This document shows positions 11,590-24,190 of a DNA stretch of 64,000 nt, one piece after another. The DNA is from Ashinkailepas kermadecensis (Eukaryota; Arthropoda; Thecostraca; Neolepadidae): contig JAOTOM010005138.1 of NCBI GenBank assembly GCA_034440615.1, forward strand, positions 792,001-856,000, given 5' to 3'. Position 1 is the first letter of the stretch; each line of letters starts with the position of its first letter. The notes beneath the pieces are model-generated. The model worked only from the letters and a program-made list of their open reading frames with translations, ran no database searches and was not told the origin of the DNA. The translations under genes were made by a program, and so were the position numbers.

Positions 11590-11835
11590 CATTCAGACAG
11601 GCACTCCGCTTCGGAAGAAACTCCGGTCTGTGAGGAGCTTATGTCCGGGAGGCTCACCAGTCTGAGAGGCACACCGATCTGGTAGGCACTCTTGTCCGGG
11701 AGGAACTCATGTCCGGAGACACTCCGGTCGGAGAGGCACTCATGTCCGGAGACACTCGGGTCGGAGAGGCACTCATGTCCGGGAGTCACTTCGGTCTAAG
11801 AGGCACTCCGGTCTGGGAGGCACTACTGTCTGCGA
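11590..11835. repeat. Degenerate GGCACTC / GTCCGGGAG minisatellite
   Basis: Loose repeats of roughly 20-36 bp share CATGTCCGGAGACACTC and GGTCGGAGAGGCACTC. They are strongly diverged at the left end. Confidence 0.8.
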
Positions 11836-11837
11836 GC

Positions 11838-12008
11838 AACAGCGATAGTGACAGGAGACCGTGCAGCCAGGATCTGAGAGCGACGGCGATAGTGACAGGA
11901 GACCATGCAGCCAAGATCTGAGAGCGACGGCGATAGTGACAGGAGACCGTGCAGCCCAGATCTGAGAGCGACGGCGATAGTGACAGGAGACCGTGCAGCA
12001 AGGATCGC
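11838..12008. repeat. 44-bp minisatellite, about 3.7 copies
   Basis: Units contain GCGATAGTGACAGGAGACCG and GATCTGAGAGCGACG, with few differences between copies. Confidence 0.93.
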
Positions 12009-12189
12009 GATCGGTGCACACTGGTAGCTGGAGAGGGCCGGTCAATCAGTCAGCCTCACCCCCCCCCCCTGGAGGGGGTCAATCGGTGCCGGCCCGCCTG
12101 ACGTGCACATTTTGATCTGATTCGGTGGGGCTAATGCAGCCGAGCGGTGGGGCGCCGGTCCGACCGCGTCCATTCATCTTGCATTCAGC

Positions 12190-12420
12190 AGCGATCGACC
12201 TCTGGTGGGGGTGGGCTGCAGCTGCCTGGTAGGCTGCAGCTGCCTGGTGGGCTGCAGCTGCCTGGTGGGTTGCAGCTGCCTGGTGTGCTAAAGCTGTCTG
12301 GTGGGCTGCAGCTGCCTGGTGGACTGCAGCTTCCTGGTGGGTTGCAGCTGCCTGGTGTGCTAAAGCTGTCTGGTGAGCTGCAGCTGCTTGGTGGGCTGCA
12401 GCTGCCTGGCTGACACGCCG
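12190..12420. repeat. 18-bp minisatellite with CAGCTG core, about 11 copies
   Basis: The unit is GCTGCAGCTGCCTGGTGG, with variants such as GCTAAAGCTGTCTGGTGG. Nearly every copy contains CAGCTG or the overlapping CTGCAG. A Gly-Leu-Gln-Leu-Pro-Gly frame results from the 18-bp period. Confidence 0.95.
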
Positions 12421-12797
12421 ACTATGCCCTCCCTGAGATCGAACACACCCTCAAATTTGTATACCACAAAAGTGGCTTCTGATGTGGATAAAAGTTACTG
12501 AGTTCCACTTCGACTCGAGTAGCCCGAAACAGGACTGCGTACCTCACCGAAAACCGGGGCCAAGAAGACTAATGCTTGTTGCGCTTAGAAAGAAGGTTGT
12601 TTGCCTTCATCATCGATAGGATTACGATCCGTGATTCTGATTGTCACCCTGCATGCTTCTCTTGCATCAGTAATAGGAGATATTGGTCGCCTACACTCGT
12701 TGGGAAAGTGAGCCGACGTGTGGGTCTTTGCATCGTTCGCGTCACACGTCTGGGTCTGTCGCGCAGCGCCCGAGTGGATGCGAGTGCTGCACCGCCG
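12421..12797. other. Spacer without a gene
   Basis: Unique sequence between two minisatellites. No domain or convincing exon seen. Confidence 0.5.
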
Positions 12798-13195
12798 TGT
12801 GTGGACCGACTCACACACGGTGAGTCGGTCCACACGCGGTGAGTCGGTCCACACGCGGTGAGTCGGTCCACACGCGGTGAGTCGGTCCACACGCGGTGAG
12901 TCGGTCCACACGCGGTGAGTCGGTCCACACACGGTGAGTCGGTCCACACGCGGTGAGTCGGTCCACACGCGGTGAGTCGGTCCACACACGGTGAGTCGGT
13001 CCACACGCGGTGAGTCGGTCCACACACGGTGAGTCGGTCCACACACGGTGAGTCGGTCCACACACGGTGAGTCGGTCCACACGCGGTGAGTCGGTCCACA
13101 CACGGTGAGTCGGTCCACACACGGTGAGTCGGTCCACACGCGGTGAGTCGGTCCACACACGGTGAGTCGGTCCACACACGGTGAGTCGGTCCACC
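12798..13195. repeat. 19-bp minisatellite, about 21 copies
   Basis: The unit is CGGTCCACACGCGGTGAGT, with an ACACG/ACGCG alternation as the only common variant. Three units make 57 bp, so all three minus frames read a 19-residue repeat (THRVWTDSP-, CVDRLT-, CGP-type). Every unit contains G|GTGAGT, a consensus splice-donor string, on the + strand. Confidence 0.97.
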
Positions 13196-13400
13196 ACCTG
13201 CGCGCCACTCGCTCCGCACCGACTCACCGCCTGCTCACCACCTGCTCACCACCAGCTCACCAGCTCACCACCTGTTCCGGACCACCTCGCCGTGCTCACC
13301 ACCTGCTCGCCGCCTCCTCCGGACCACCTCACACCCTCACCACCCCACCACCTGCTCGGGGTCACCTCACAGACCTTACCACCTGCTCCGGACACTGCCG
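13196..13400. repeat. CACCTG-rich degenerate repeat
   Basis: Irregular 9-14 bp units are built around CACCACCTGCTC. At least seven CACCTG or CACCAGCTCACC strings occur. It directly adjoins the 19-bp array. Confidence 0.8.
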
Positions 13401-13554
13401 AATGTCGAGATGATCTGTGTGCAGGGCGAGGGTCCACCCGGCGCTGCTGCGCAATGAGGAGTCCATCGTCATGATTGAGGGTCGACTCTCCGACACAATG
13501 GTTCCTCTATTCAGACGGTCCGGCCCGTTCGGTGGCAGCGTCCCTCCGTGGCGC

Positions 13555-13745
13555 ATGTGGGGTCACGGCAGCTCAGACGGTGGGGCGCTCGACTTTTGGG
13601 GACTGTTCGACTTCACACACAATTGCAAGATCGTGGGCTCGAATCCCACAGCCGGCAGAATTACTGAATCCACCCGCGACTCTTCAGCATGAGAGACCGG
13701 CGCCGCTCTCTGGCCTGGCAGACGAACGCGTCGTATAAAAAGTGC
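13555..13745 (+). mobile_element. Probable tRNA-derived SINE, degraded
   Basis: A tRNA-like head has an A-box-like GGCAGCTCAGACGG and a B box GGGCTCGAATCCC followed by ACAGCCGGCAG. The anticodon region carries extra bases, so it is not a working tRNA. The body appears to end in GTCGTATAAAAAG, resembling the GTCGTAAAACC tail of the other SINEs. No target-site duplication was found. Confidence 0.6.
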
Positions 13746-13824
13746 AATGTTCTTCTTCCGTGACACATGTTATCATTGTGGCGATAGCGCCGGTCATGTG
13801 TTTGTGGCATTGTTGGCCGTTTCA

Positions 13825-14090
13825 GCCGGAGGCCCTTGGTGTCCGTCTCCTCCGTACCGTGACGGCGGCGGCTCTTGGCGGCGGCCCTTGGTGTCCGTCT
13901 CCTGTGACGGCGGCATCTCTCGCCGGCGGCCCTTGGAGTCCGTCTCCTCGGCACCTTGGTGGCCGAATCTCTCGGCGGCTGCCCTTGATGTCCGTCTCCT
14001 CTGCGCCGTGGTGGCCGCATCTCTCGCCGGCTGCCCTTGATGTCCGTTTCCTCTGCACCGTTACGGCGGCGTCTCCCGCCGGCGGCCCGC
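13825..14090. repeat. Degenerate ~45-bp minisatellite (CTTGGTGTCCGTCTCC)
   Basis: Five to six diverged units share CGGCGGCCCTTGGTGTCCG plus TCTCCTCTGCACCG. Confidence 0.8.
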
Positions 14091-14234
14091 TTCGCGTCTC
14101 GATGCGGAAGAGCGTCACAACTCTGTAGAGCGCGCCGACCACATCCGCGGCTCTCGCACCCCCAATGCGGCCGTCGCGGGGCAGCCAGTTTGTTTGTGAC
14201 CAAGTGGAGGTGATCAGCGCCGCACACTGTGATG

Positions 14235-14580
14235 CATGCCGGGGACGTCGACTACATACCTGTTCACTGGAGGAGGAGAACTGCACACATGCTCGCTGCA
14301 GGACTGCATACCTGCTCGCTGGAGGAGGAGAACTGCACACATGCTCGCTGCAGGACTGCATGCCTGCTCGCTGGAGGAGGAGGACTGCACACCTGCTCGC
14401 TGGAGAAGGAGGAGGACTGCACACCTGCTCGCTGGAGAAGGAGGACTGCACACCTACTCGCTGGAGGAGGAAGAGGACTGCACACCTGATCGCTGCAGAA
14501 CTGCATACCTGCTCGCTGGACGAGGACTGTGTACCTGTTCGCTGGACGAGGACTGCACACCTGTTCGTTGTAGGAGGAGG
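14235..14580. repeat. ~29-36 bp minisatellite (GCTCGCTGGAGGAGG)
   Basis: About ten units of GACTGCACACCTGCTCGCTGG plus a variable number of AGG triplets. Variation in the AGG stretch explains the unequal unit lengths. Most units carry CACCTG or CATACCTG. Confidence 0.9.
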
Positions 14581-14690
14581 CCAAGCTCATGGCGTGGTCA
14601 GTCGACCTGGCTCCGTATGTAGACCAAGGTTTGCGAACCACTGATCCATATTGTGCATATTTGTACCTAACTGACAAGACAGAGCCTATT

Positions 14691-14739
14691 TGAAAGGAAC
14701 ATCACTTAGTAGTGATGTTCCCTAGTGATGTTCCTTTCA
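14691..14739. repeat. Perfect 16-bp inverted repeat (hairpin)
   Basis: TGAAAGGAACATCACT at the left pairs exactly with AGTGATGTTCCTTTCA at the right across a 17-base spacer. The spacer holds a further GTGATGTTCC, so two alternative hairpins can form. Flanks are unrelated. It could be a miniature foldback element. Confidence 0.85.
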
Positions 14740-16607
<1,868 letters not shown>

Positions 16608-16689
16608 CGATATTCTACTGTGACTGGCGCACCTTCAGATGACCGCCGTCCCCATCAGGTCATGCTGTCTCCATCCGACATCAACCGAC

Positions 16690-16890
16690 CAGTCGAGTGG
16701 CGCTGCTCTGCTCTTGTGTCTCTGCTCTTGTGTCTGCTCTATTGTCGGGGTTGCTCTTAGGGTCGGGGCTGCTCTTAGGGTCGGGGCTGCTCTTAGGGTC
16801 GGGCTGCTCTGCTGTCGAGATTGCTCTTAGGGTCGGGGCTGCTCTTAGAGTCGGGGCTGCTCTGCTGTCGGGGCAGCTGTGCTGTCGGGC
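16690..16890. repeat. 18-bp minisatellite (GCTCTTAGGGTCGGGGCT)
   Basis: Four to five good copies are flanked by related GCTCTGCTGTCGGGG variants. Confidence 0.9.
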
Positions 16891-17690
16891 GAGGCTGGGT
16901 TGGTTTCATAGAGTAGCAAGCGTCGTAGCTGTGTAACGTGAAATGGACTGGGAAGGCGCGAAAATATCGTGCCTGCCGGAGCAATCACCCGACGGCGGAC
17001 TCAACACGAGGCGCACCACTCGGCGCCGGACTTCGTGCCCCGTGGGCCACTGGCCGTGGGCGGCGGGCTTAGAGGACCGCGGGCCACCCCGTGCTGGGCT
17101 GCCGAGTCCGGCGGACCGCTCGGTGAAGACTGGGGTGGCCCGTCTCCGGGCGCCCGGACGCCATGAGGTCAGGCGCTGTTGCGTGGCGCCGGCCCCTCCC
17201 GATGTGGCGGCGCGATACGGACGCGTCCGATACGCGTCTCAGATGACGACGTCACGGCGACCTCAGCCCGGCCGTGACGGGCGGCGACACGTCAAGGTCC
17301 GTCGCCGTCAGGTCGTCAGCTGGCGCGGCTAAGTCATGGGCGCGACCTGCCGGCGCGGCATCGCCGGCGACGGCCGGCGGCGATGCCATCTGCAGCCGCC
17401 CGTGTGGGCACCGCATCGTGTGTGTAGGAGGCAGTAAATCCAGACTAATGACCGCACACCAACAGTATCATAACGCCCATCGCACACAGCCCGACGCCGG
17501 GCAGCGCTGCGAACCAGACCAGCCGGAGAGAGCGGACGGAGGGACAGAGCGACACAGAACAGCAAGGAGAAACGGAGACGGAGAAGGGGCAGCAGGAGCA
17601 AATCGACCAGCAGGTCTGCCTTAGTAATTCGTGTGTACTAAAGCCACGTGTGGAGTGCAAATTTAACGCATCAGATTGCACTGCAAGTAG
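16891..17690. other. GC-rich stretch without a gene
   Basis: Open frames of up to about 130 residues are Arg/Ala/Pro-rich and lack domains. Confidence 0.5.
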
Positions 17691-17692
17691 CC

Positions 17693-17815
17693 ACGACAAG
17701 ACAGCTGGACAAGACAGCTGGACAAGACAGCTGGACAAGACAGCTGGACAAGACAGCTGGACAAGACAGCTGGACAAGACAGCTGGACAAGACAGCTGGA
17801 CAAGACAGCTGGACC
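17693..17815. repeat. 13-bp minisatellite with CAGCTG, about 9 copies
   Basis: Near-perfect copies of ACAAGACAGCTGG. Every unit carries one CAGCTG. Confidence 0.97.
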
Positions 17816-18327
17816 ATCGACAAGCACGTGCGAACGGAAGCCAATCGAAGCCGATGGTTTTCCATGTGTCTACAACTACCGGAGGAAAGCCAGCAGCGGC
17901 GTCTGCCGCCCGGCCGGGCCGTGGGCCATGGCGTGCATCGACGTCGCCATCACTGCAGCCCCCACAGTCGGTCGCAGCCAGGTGCTTGTGGGCTGCGCCG
18001 GCTGCCGGCAGCCATCGGGGCAAGGTCGCACCGACTGCGCCCCCCCCGCCCCCCGCCCCCCAGCTCAATGTGCCCGACGCCTAGCTGATTTACGACGGGC
18101 CGCACTATGGCAAGGAAGCGGGAGGGCGGCCGCTGCATAGGTAATTGAGCCATCGGCACCGATGCCACACGACCTGATCGTGACGTGGAAATGTCACGTC
18201 ACGTTGCGACATGTCGCGACGGCTTGGCGAGGCGACCGCGTGCGCGGCGATGCCCCGCGGGCACGGAGGGCGGGTCGTGAGGGCGGCGGCGGTGTTGGTG
18301 CGCCCGCCAGAGGTGGTGTCACCGAGC

Positions 18328-18585
18328 GGGAGACGGAGACGGACACGGACACGGACACGGACACGGACACGGACACGGACACGGACACGGACACGGACAC
18401 GGACACGGACACGGACACGGACACGGACACGGACACGGACACAGACACAGACACAGACACAGACACAGACACAGACACAGACACAGACACAGACACAGAC
18501 ACAGACACAGACACAGACACGGACACGGACACGGACACGGACACGGACACGGACACGGACACGGACACGGACACGGAGATCTGGA
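18328..18585. repeat. Hexanucleotide microsatellite (ACACGG)n(ACACAG)n(ACACGG)n
   Basis: About 43 hexamer units fall in three blocks, with an ACACAG block inserted between two ACACGG blocks. Frames read (Thr-Asp)n on one strand and (Val-Ser)n or (Val-Arg)n on the other. These are not genes. Confidence 0.97.
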
Positions 18586-18589
18586 CGGT

Positions 18590-20150
18590 CTCGACAGAGG
18601 CGGTGCGGATCACCACCGCGACCGTTTGTCGGCGGCCGACGCTGGCTGGCGCCGCCTGCCCGCACCGTCCACAGTTGAAGTCCTGGACTGACGTGACGGC
18701 GAGCCTCGTGTGTCGGAAGTGGCCCGGCTGGATTGGCGCGGTGTCGAGACCGCGGTGCGTGCGTGACGCGACCGACGCCAGCGAAGCATCACCACACGTG
18801 TGTCAGCTTGCAGAGCATGCAACGTGCTGTGTGGACGTTTTTGTCCGGAAGGTACGGAACCATTTTCCTCGTCTGTGCGACTCGGCGTGCGCCAGCCGAG
18901 TTTGTCGGCCGCAAAAGGCCTGTCCGCCCGCCGCGACACTGTCGTCGGCCTTTCCGATCGCGACCGAGCGCACAGAATGCGGCCTCGAAAGCTCTCCGAC
19001 ATTCTACGACTTCCCAAATGGGGAAACGTTCGGCCGAGCGTTCCGTCACCGCGCCGGCGGCCCGCTCGAAAGGGGCGACCGGCGCTCCGGTGGCGCGCGC
19101 CAGTTGCGCAACACGTCCGCCGCTCTGTTGGGCTCATCTGCGGCGGACACCATCGCCGCGCCGACCGGTCGCGATAAGAAACGAAGCCGACTGGCGCGCG
19201 GGTTTTCACCGCGCCGCGCCGCGACCGGCCGACTCCCGCCGGCTGCGTTCAATCGACGGCGCACTAGCAAGCGGCGGCGCGCTGCCTGCTCGCCGGCCAC
19301 GAGCCGTGCCGCAGAGGTGGCGCGTGCTGTGCGAGCGTGCCACCCGGCCACCGCGCCGGCCACTCGCCCGGGCCCGTGACACCCCCCGCACGCGGCACGG
19401 CGAATACGGCACGTGCGCACGTGACGCGCCTGCAATTAGGGCATCTCGCCGGCGAGATGGTATCGGCCCGTTTGTGGGCCGGCCGGCTGCTCGTGGTGCG
19501 CACGCTTTCATCTTAACGAGGCCTGATGATGAAAGTTGATGCCCACCGCGGTGGTGCACCCTGCACACCCCGTGCATTCCTGTGACGCCCGCCGCTATTG
19601 ATGGTATTGGCTCCTGGCGAGGTGCGCGTCGGTCGATTGCCGGCTGGACCGACGCGTCCGATCCGGCGCCGACTCCGGCTCTCGGCGGACGTGCCGGCGC
19701 CGGTCGCGAGCTCGTCCGGCGCGCCTGCGGTTTCCGTCGAACGTGTGCATCGTTTCCAGCTAGGGCACTGATGTCAGCCGATCGCATCGTCGGCGGTGAT
19801 GGGTCGTTAGGCCGGCGCGAGACGGCCGCAGTGCCGTGCTCCGGCCGCCCTGATGACCGAGGCCGGCCCTTGCTCCGGCGTTGGTTCGCGCTCGTGTTTC
19901 CGGCCGCGTCCGTGCTCCGCATGCCTCGCCCTCCCGGGCATCCTGTCCGCCTTCTGGATCCGGCGGCCGCCGCCGTGATCCGAGCAAGTCTGATGTGTTA
20001 ACGACGGAGTGACGGCATCATTTTCGCCCAGTCCGTGTCATGAGCACGTGACTAAACTATGTCGGCTGATCTCAGCACGTGACCGCAGATATTCCGTGTG
20101 CGCCCTTTGAGGGCCCAAAACAGCCGGAGCCTGCCGACATGGACACGCGG
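18590..20150. other. GC-rich stretch without a supported gene
   Basis: Very GC-rich with overlapping long frames on both strands, none showing a domain. Two GCACGTGAC boxes lie near 20045 and 20076. Confidence 0.5.
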
Positions 20151-20154
20151 TCAG

Positions 20155-21352
20155 CCACACCCGGACCAGCGCCTCGCCACCGTGACCTTACACTGTGACC
20201 GGACCAGCGCCGCGCCGCCGTGACCTTACACTGTGACCGGACCAGCGCCCCGCCGCCGTGACCTTACACTGTGACACTGTAACCGGACCAGCGCCCCGCC
20301 GCCGTGACCTTATACTGTGACCGGACCAGCGCCGCGCCGCCGTGACCTTACACTGTGACCGGACCAGCGCCCCGCCGCCGTGACCTTACACTGTGACCGG
20401 ACCAGCGCCGCGCCGCCGTGACCTTCCATTGTGGCCGGACCAGCGCAACACCGCCGTGACCTTACACTGTGACCGGACCAGCGCCTCGCCGCCGTGACCT
20501 TACACTGTGACCGGACCAGCGCCACACCGCCGTGACCTTACACTGTGACAGGACCGTCACCACACCGTCGTGACCTTACACTATGACCGGACCATCACCA
20601 CACCGCCGTGACCTTACACTGTGACCAGACCATCAACACACCGCCGTGACCTTACACTGTGACCGGACCGTCACCACATCGCCGTGACCTTACACTGTGA
20701 CCGGACCGTCACCACATCGCCGTGACCTTACACTGTGACCGGACCATCACCACACCGCCGTGACCTTACACTGTGACCGGACCAGCGCCGCGCCGCCGTG
20801 ACCTCACACTGTGACGGACCATCACCACACCACCGTGACCTTACACTGTGACCGGACCGTCACCACACCGTCGTGACCTTACACTGTGACCGGACCAGCG
20901 CCGCGCCGCCGTGACCTCACACTGTGACCGGACCGTCACCACATCGCCGTGACCTTACACTGTGACCGGACCGTCACCACATCGCCGTGACCTTACACTG
21001 TGACCGAACCATCACCACACCACCGTGACCTTACACTGTGACCGGACCAGCGCCGCGCCGCCGTGACCTCACACTGTGACGGACCATCACCACACCACCG
21101 TGACCTTACACTGTGACCGGACCGGCGCTGCGCCGTCGTGACCTTACACTGTGACCGGACCATCATCACATCGCCGTGACCTTACACTGTGACCGGACCG
21201 TCACCACATCGCCGTGACCTTACACTGTGACCGGACCAGCGCCCCGCCGTCATGACCTTACACTGTGACCGGACCGTCACCACACCGTCGTGACCTTACA
21301 CTATGACCGGACCATCACCACACCGCCGTGACCTTACACTATGACCGGACCA
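20155..21352. repeat. 38-bp minisatellite, about 31 copies
   Basis: Every unit keeps GTGACCTTACACTGTGACCG, while the other half varies among three classes (AGCGCCGCGCCGCC, TCACCACACCGTC, TCACCACATCGCC). The same run of variants recurs about 263 bp apart (20781-20855 and 21044-21120), so blocks of about seven units were duplicated together. The minus strand of each unit reads AAGGTCA, a nuclear-receptor-like half-site. Confidence 0.97.
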
Positions 21353-22440
21353 GCGCCGCCGTCTCCAGTCCAGTGCCGCCACGTGTGGCCAGACGCGCGC
21401 CGCCTCTCGCCGCACCGCTCCGCCGACGGCGAGCGTCGGCGATCTCGGTCGCTCAGCGGTCGGCCGATTGCCGGACACGACCAGCGGCGTCGCTCAAAAT
21501 GAGGGCGGCAATTCAGCTCGGCAGGGTGTCTGCAGGAGACAGTGGACACCCCGGCACGGCGCAGTCGCCACGCGGGAGTCGCCAGACCGCGCCGAGCGTC
21601 GCCGGAGATAACGAGCCCGGCATGCGCCGCTCGGAGGGGCGCACAGATCGCTCCGGAGATCGCAGAGAGCGGGCGCGGGAGACGACGAAATCGCGCCGGT
21701 CGGAGCAGACCGCGAGATCGGACGGCTGTGGTCCGGGGAGACAGCGGCGACAGGTCGGGCAGTGGTGTGGGGCGGGCATTTCTTGGCCCGCGAGACACAT
21801 TCACATATCATCGTGGCTTTCTTTTACCAATTGATATGAGTGGCTAGACAAGATGGAGTGTCTGTGAGCTAAGGCTGGAAACATTGAGGTGTGATGAATC
21901 GCCTGGAAAAAATGAAATAAAAGGCACAGATCACGTGGTACGTTGGCGACTGGATTATGTGAAAGCTAGCCGGTAATAGAATGGAATCGAGCAAGAGTGC
22001 CAATGCAATTGGCACATACACTCCGAAGCTAGCTTAACATGCTGACGCCGGTCTGCTGTACATACCACAACGTGAAAGGCTTCAACGACCGGAACGGTAT
22101 TCCGACTGCTTGATTTATGTTATGCATCACTCCGTTTTCAATTGACACAACACCTTCACGGTACTTTCTCCGGCTGCACACATCGCAAGCGCCTGCTCAA
22201 CCACGGAACGGGGCACTGGAGAGCCGCGGGGTGCTGGTGGGGCCCTCGCCTGATGTCCTCTGAATATGCAACGAAACAGCTGCAACACAGCCGTGGGCGT
22301 GGCGGCTCGATTTCACTGTGAACTTGCCGTAGGCGGTCTTGTATGTCACTTCTGCTTTCCTCTCACAAACAATGTGTGATGGTCGTGTGTGGCGCAGTCC
22401 CGCTGGGGCTTCACTGTGTGGTGGTGTCACGCCACCAGCT
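21353..22440. other. No gene seen
   Basis: GC-rich to about 21780, then AT-richer unique sequence. Only short frames without recognised domains. Confidence 0.5.
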
Positions 22441-22665
22441 CGTCCGGTCTGGGCCGGGGTAGTCCAGCACGAGTCAGAGGCCACCTTGGCGGCATTGGTC
22501 CGGTCTGAGCCGGGGTAGTCCAGTACGAATCAGAGGCCACCTAGGCAGCATTGGTCCGGTCTGGGCCGGGGTGGTGCAGAACGAGTCAGAGGTCACCTTG
22601 GCGGCATTGGTCCGGTCTGGACCGGAGTAGTTCGATGCAAGCCTTAACGGCATTGGTTCGACCCT
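22440..22665. repeat. 56-bp minisatellite, about 3.5 copies
   Basis: Units share GGTCTGGGCCGGGGTAGTCC, ACGAGTCAGAGGCCACC and GGCGGCATTGGTCC. Confidence 0.92.
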
Positions 22666-22734
22666 GGCAGGGCAGTGACGACCAATGCCAGTGAAAATAT
22701 CGCCGCCATTCGCCCGGCTCGGTTTGGACGGCTT

Positions 22735-23060
22735 CAGCTGAATCAGCTCCTGGCTACCTCAACCTGGCTGCTTAAACTCCTGGCTACCCGAACAAGGCTA
22801 CTTAAACTCCTGGCTACCTCAACCTGGCGAATGATCAACTCTGGTCGAAGCGCCCTAAAGCCAAAATAACTTCAACCTGGATACTTAAACTCCTGGCTAC
22901 TCCAACAAAGCTACTTAAACTCCTGGCTACCTTAACCTGGCTACATCAGCTCCTGGCTACCTCAACGTGGCTACTTCAGCTCTATTTGTCTCGACCAATC
23001 TGAACTTCTTCAGCCGCATTGGGCCAATCCAATCTGAGCTCCTTCAGCCCTGCTAGTCCT
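22735..23060. repeat. Degenerate CTCCTGGCTACCTCAACCTGG repeat
   Basis: About nine diverged units of roughly 30 bp share CTTAAACTCCTGGCTACC and CTTCAGCTC variants. Confidence 0.85.
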
Positions 23061-23910
23061 GGCCGGCTTGGGCCACTTCAGCTCTATTGGTCCGGCCCGG
23101 TCCGGTCTATTGGTCCGGGCCCGCTCGGCACTGTCAGTCCGCGCCGAGCCGGTGCCACGCCGCCTCGTGGAACCAGTCCTGACCAGCGTGGCGCTGCTGA
23201 TGCCGCCCTCGGCAGGCGGCCGCGACGTGCTGTTCATTTGATCGGTGGCGTACCGAATGGTTTGTCGGCCCTGTGTCGCGATAGCATCAGGCCGCCGTCG
23301 GGCGCCGCGGCCGAGCTCGTCTCTCGCTGGGCGCGACGGCGCGTCGCTCGCGCTGCCGGCGAGTGGGTTTAATCAGGCGATGAGCTCTCGCCGTGGGTGG
23401 TCGCACCAGCGTTTCACCGTCGCTTGCCTTGCCACACGGCTAATTGGTCAGAACCGATTATGGACGACATAAAAAGGCCACGAACTGTCGGATCGACTGC
23501 AACGCAGGAAAAAAGTGCCACCGAAACAAATCGGCAGGTGGGTGAAAATAAACAGATGATTCGTGCAGCGTACCGCATTCGTGTAAGCGTTACCATTATG
23601 TTGGTATTGTTCGGAGAGATGCATCGAAGGATCGAATGGGTTTCGCCCTGGCGTCAGACGGCGGCGGCGTGTAGCTGCGCGTCTCGCCCCGACGTCTGCG
23701 GCTACGTCCGCTCTGAGCCCGCACCGAACGCCGGCGCACGTGGTCCGGGATAATCCGCGTAACTCGCAGTCGCGTCTGACGGCGTCTGCGTGTCATCCTC
23801 GCCGGATGGATGCCGAAGCGCGGCGCGCCGCTGTCTGCGCGCGCTGGCCACAAATGGCGCCGTTTGTCCAAGCGGCAGCGGGTCCGACGGCGGCCACTGA
23901 AGGCGGTGGC
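23061..23910. other. No gene seen
   Basis: GC-rich unique sequence, with no domain in any frame. Confidence 0.5.
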
Positions 23911-23954
23911 GGCGCACCTCGGCCGGCCGGGCCGGCGGCCGGCCGAGGTGCGCC
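23911..23954. repeat. Perfect GC-only hairpin arms, 18 bp
   Basis: GGCGCACCTCGGCCGGCC is the exact reverse complement of GGCCGGCCGAGGTGCGCC, with an 8-base GC loop between them. Flanking GTGGC and CAC extend the pairing if one base bulges. Confidence 0.9.
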
Positions 23955-24082
23955 ACCGAGTACGTCGCCGGCATGACCGACTGCAGGAAATTACGACTGG
24001 GCCCAGCTAATACGTCCGACAGTGATGGCACTCAAATTGAGCGTAATGACACTCGCCGGTCCACTGGCGAGCCGGCCGCCCT

Positions 24083-24190
24083 GTGTGTGGGAGGGGGGGG
24101 GGTGTGGGAGGGGGGCGGGGTGACACTCACCGGTACACTGGGGGCCCCGGGGGCTCGGGGGCTCGGGGGCTCGGGGGCTCGGGCAGTGCT
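24083..24190 (+). repeat. G-rich tract with repeated GGGGGCTC
   Basis: Runs of 5-10 G are separated by short T, GA or CTC spacers, then four GGGGGCTC units. It fits the G-quadruplex pattern on the + strand. Confidence 0.88.

Noticed and set aside
12190..13195. CRISPR-like regular repeats
   Set aside because: Units are contiguous with no unique spacers, and the window is eukaryotic.
12585..13219. Three ~140-207-residue minus frames with a Thr-His-Arg-Val-Trp-Thr-Asp-Ser repeat
   Set aside because: The same 19-bp unit is read in all three frames, the signature of non-coding tandem DNA.
18162..19379. 405-residue frame with (Thr-Asp)n
   Set aside because: Hexanucleotide microsatellite plus flanking GC-rich DNA, with no domain.
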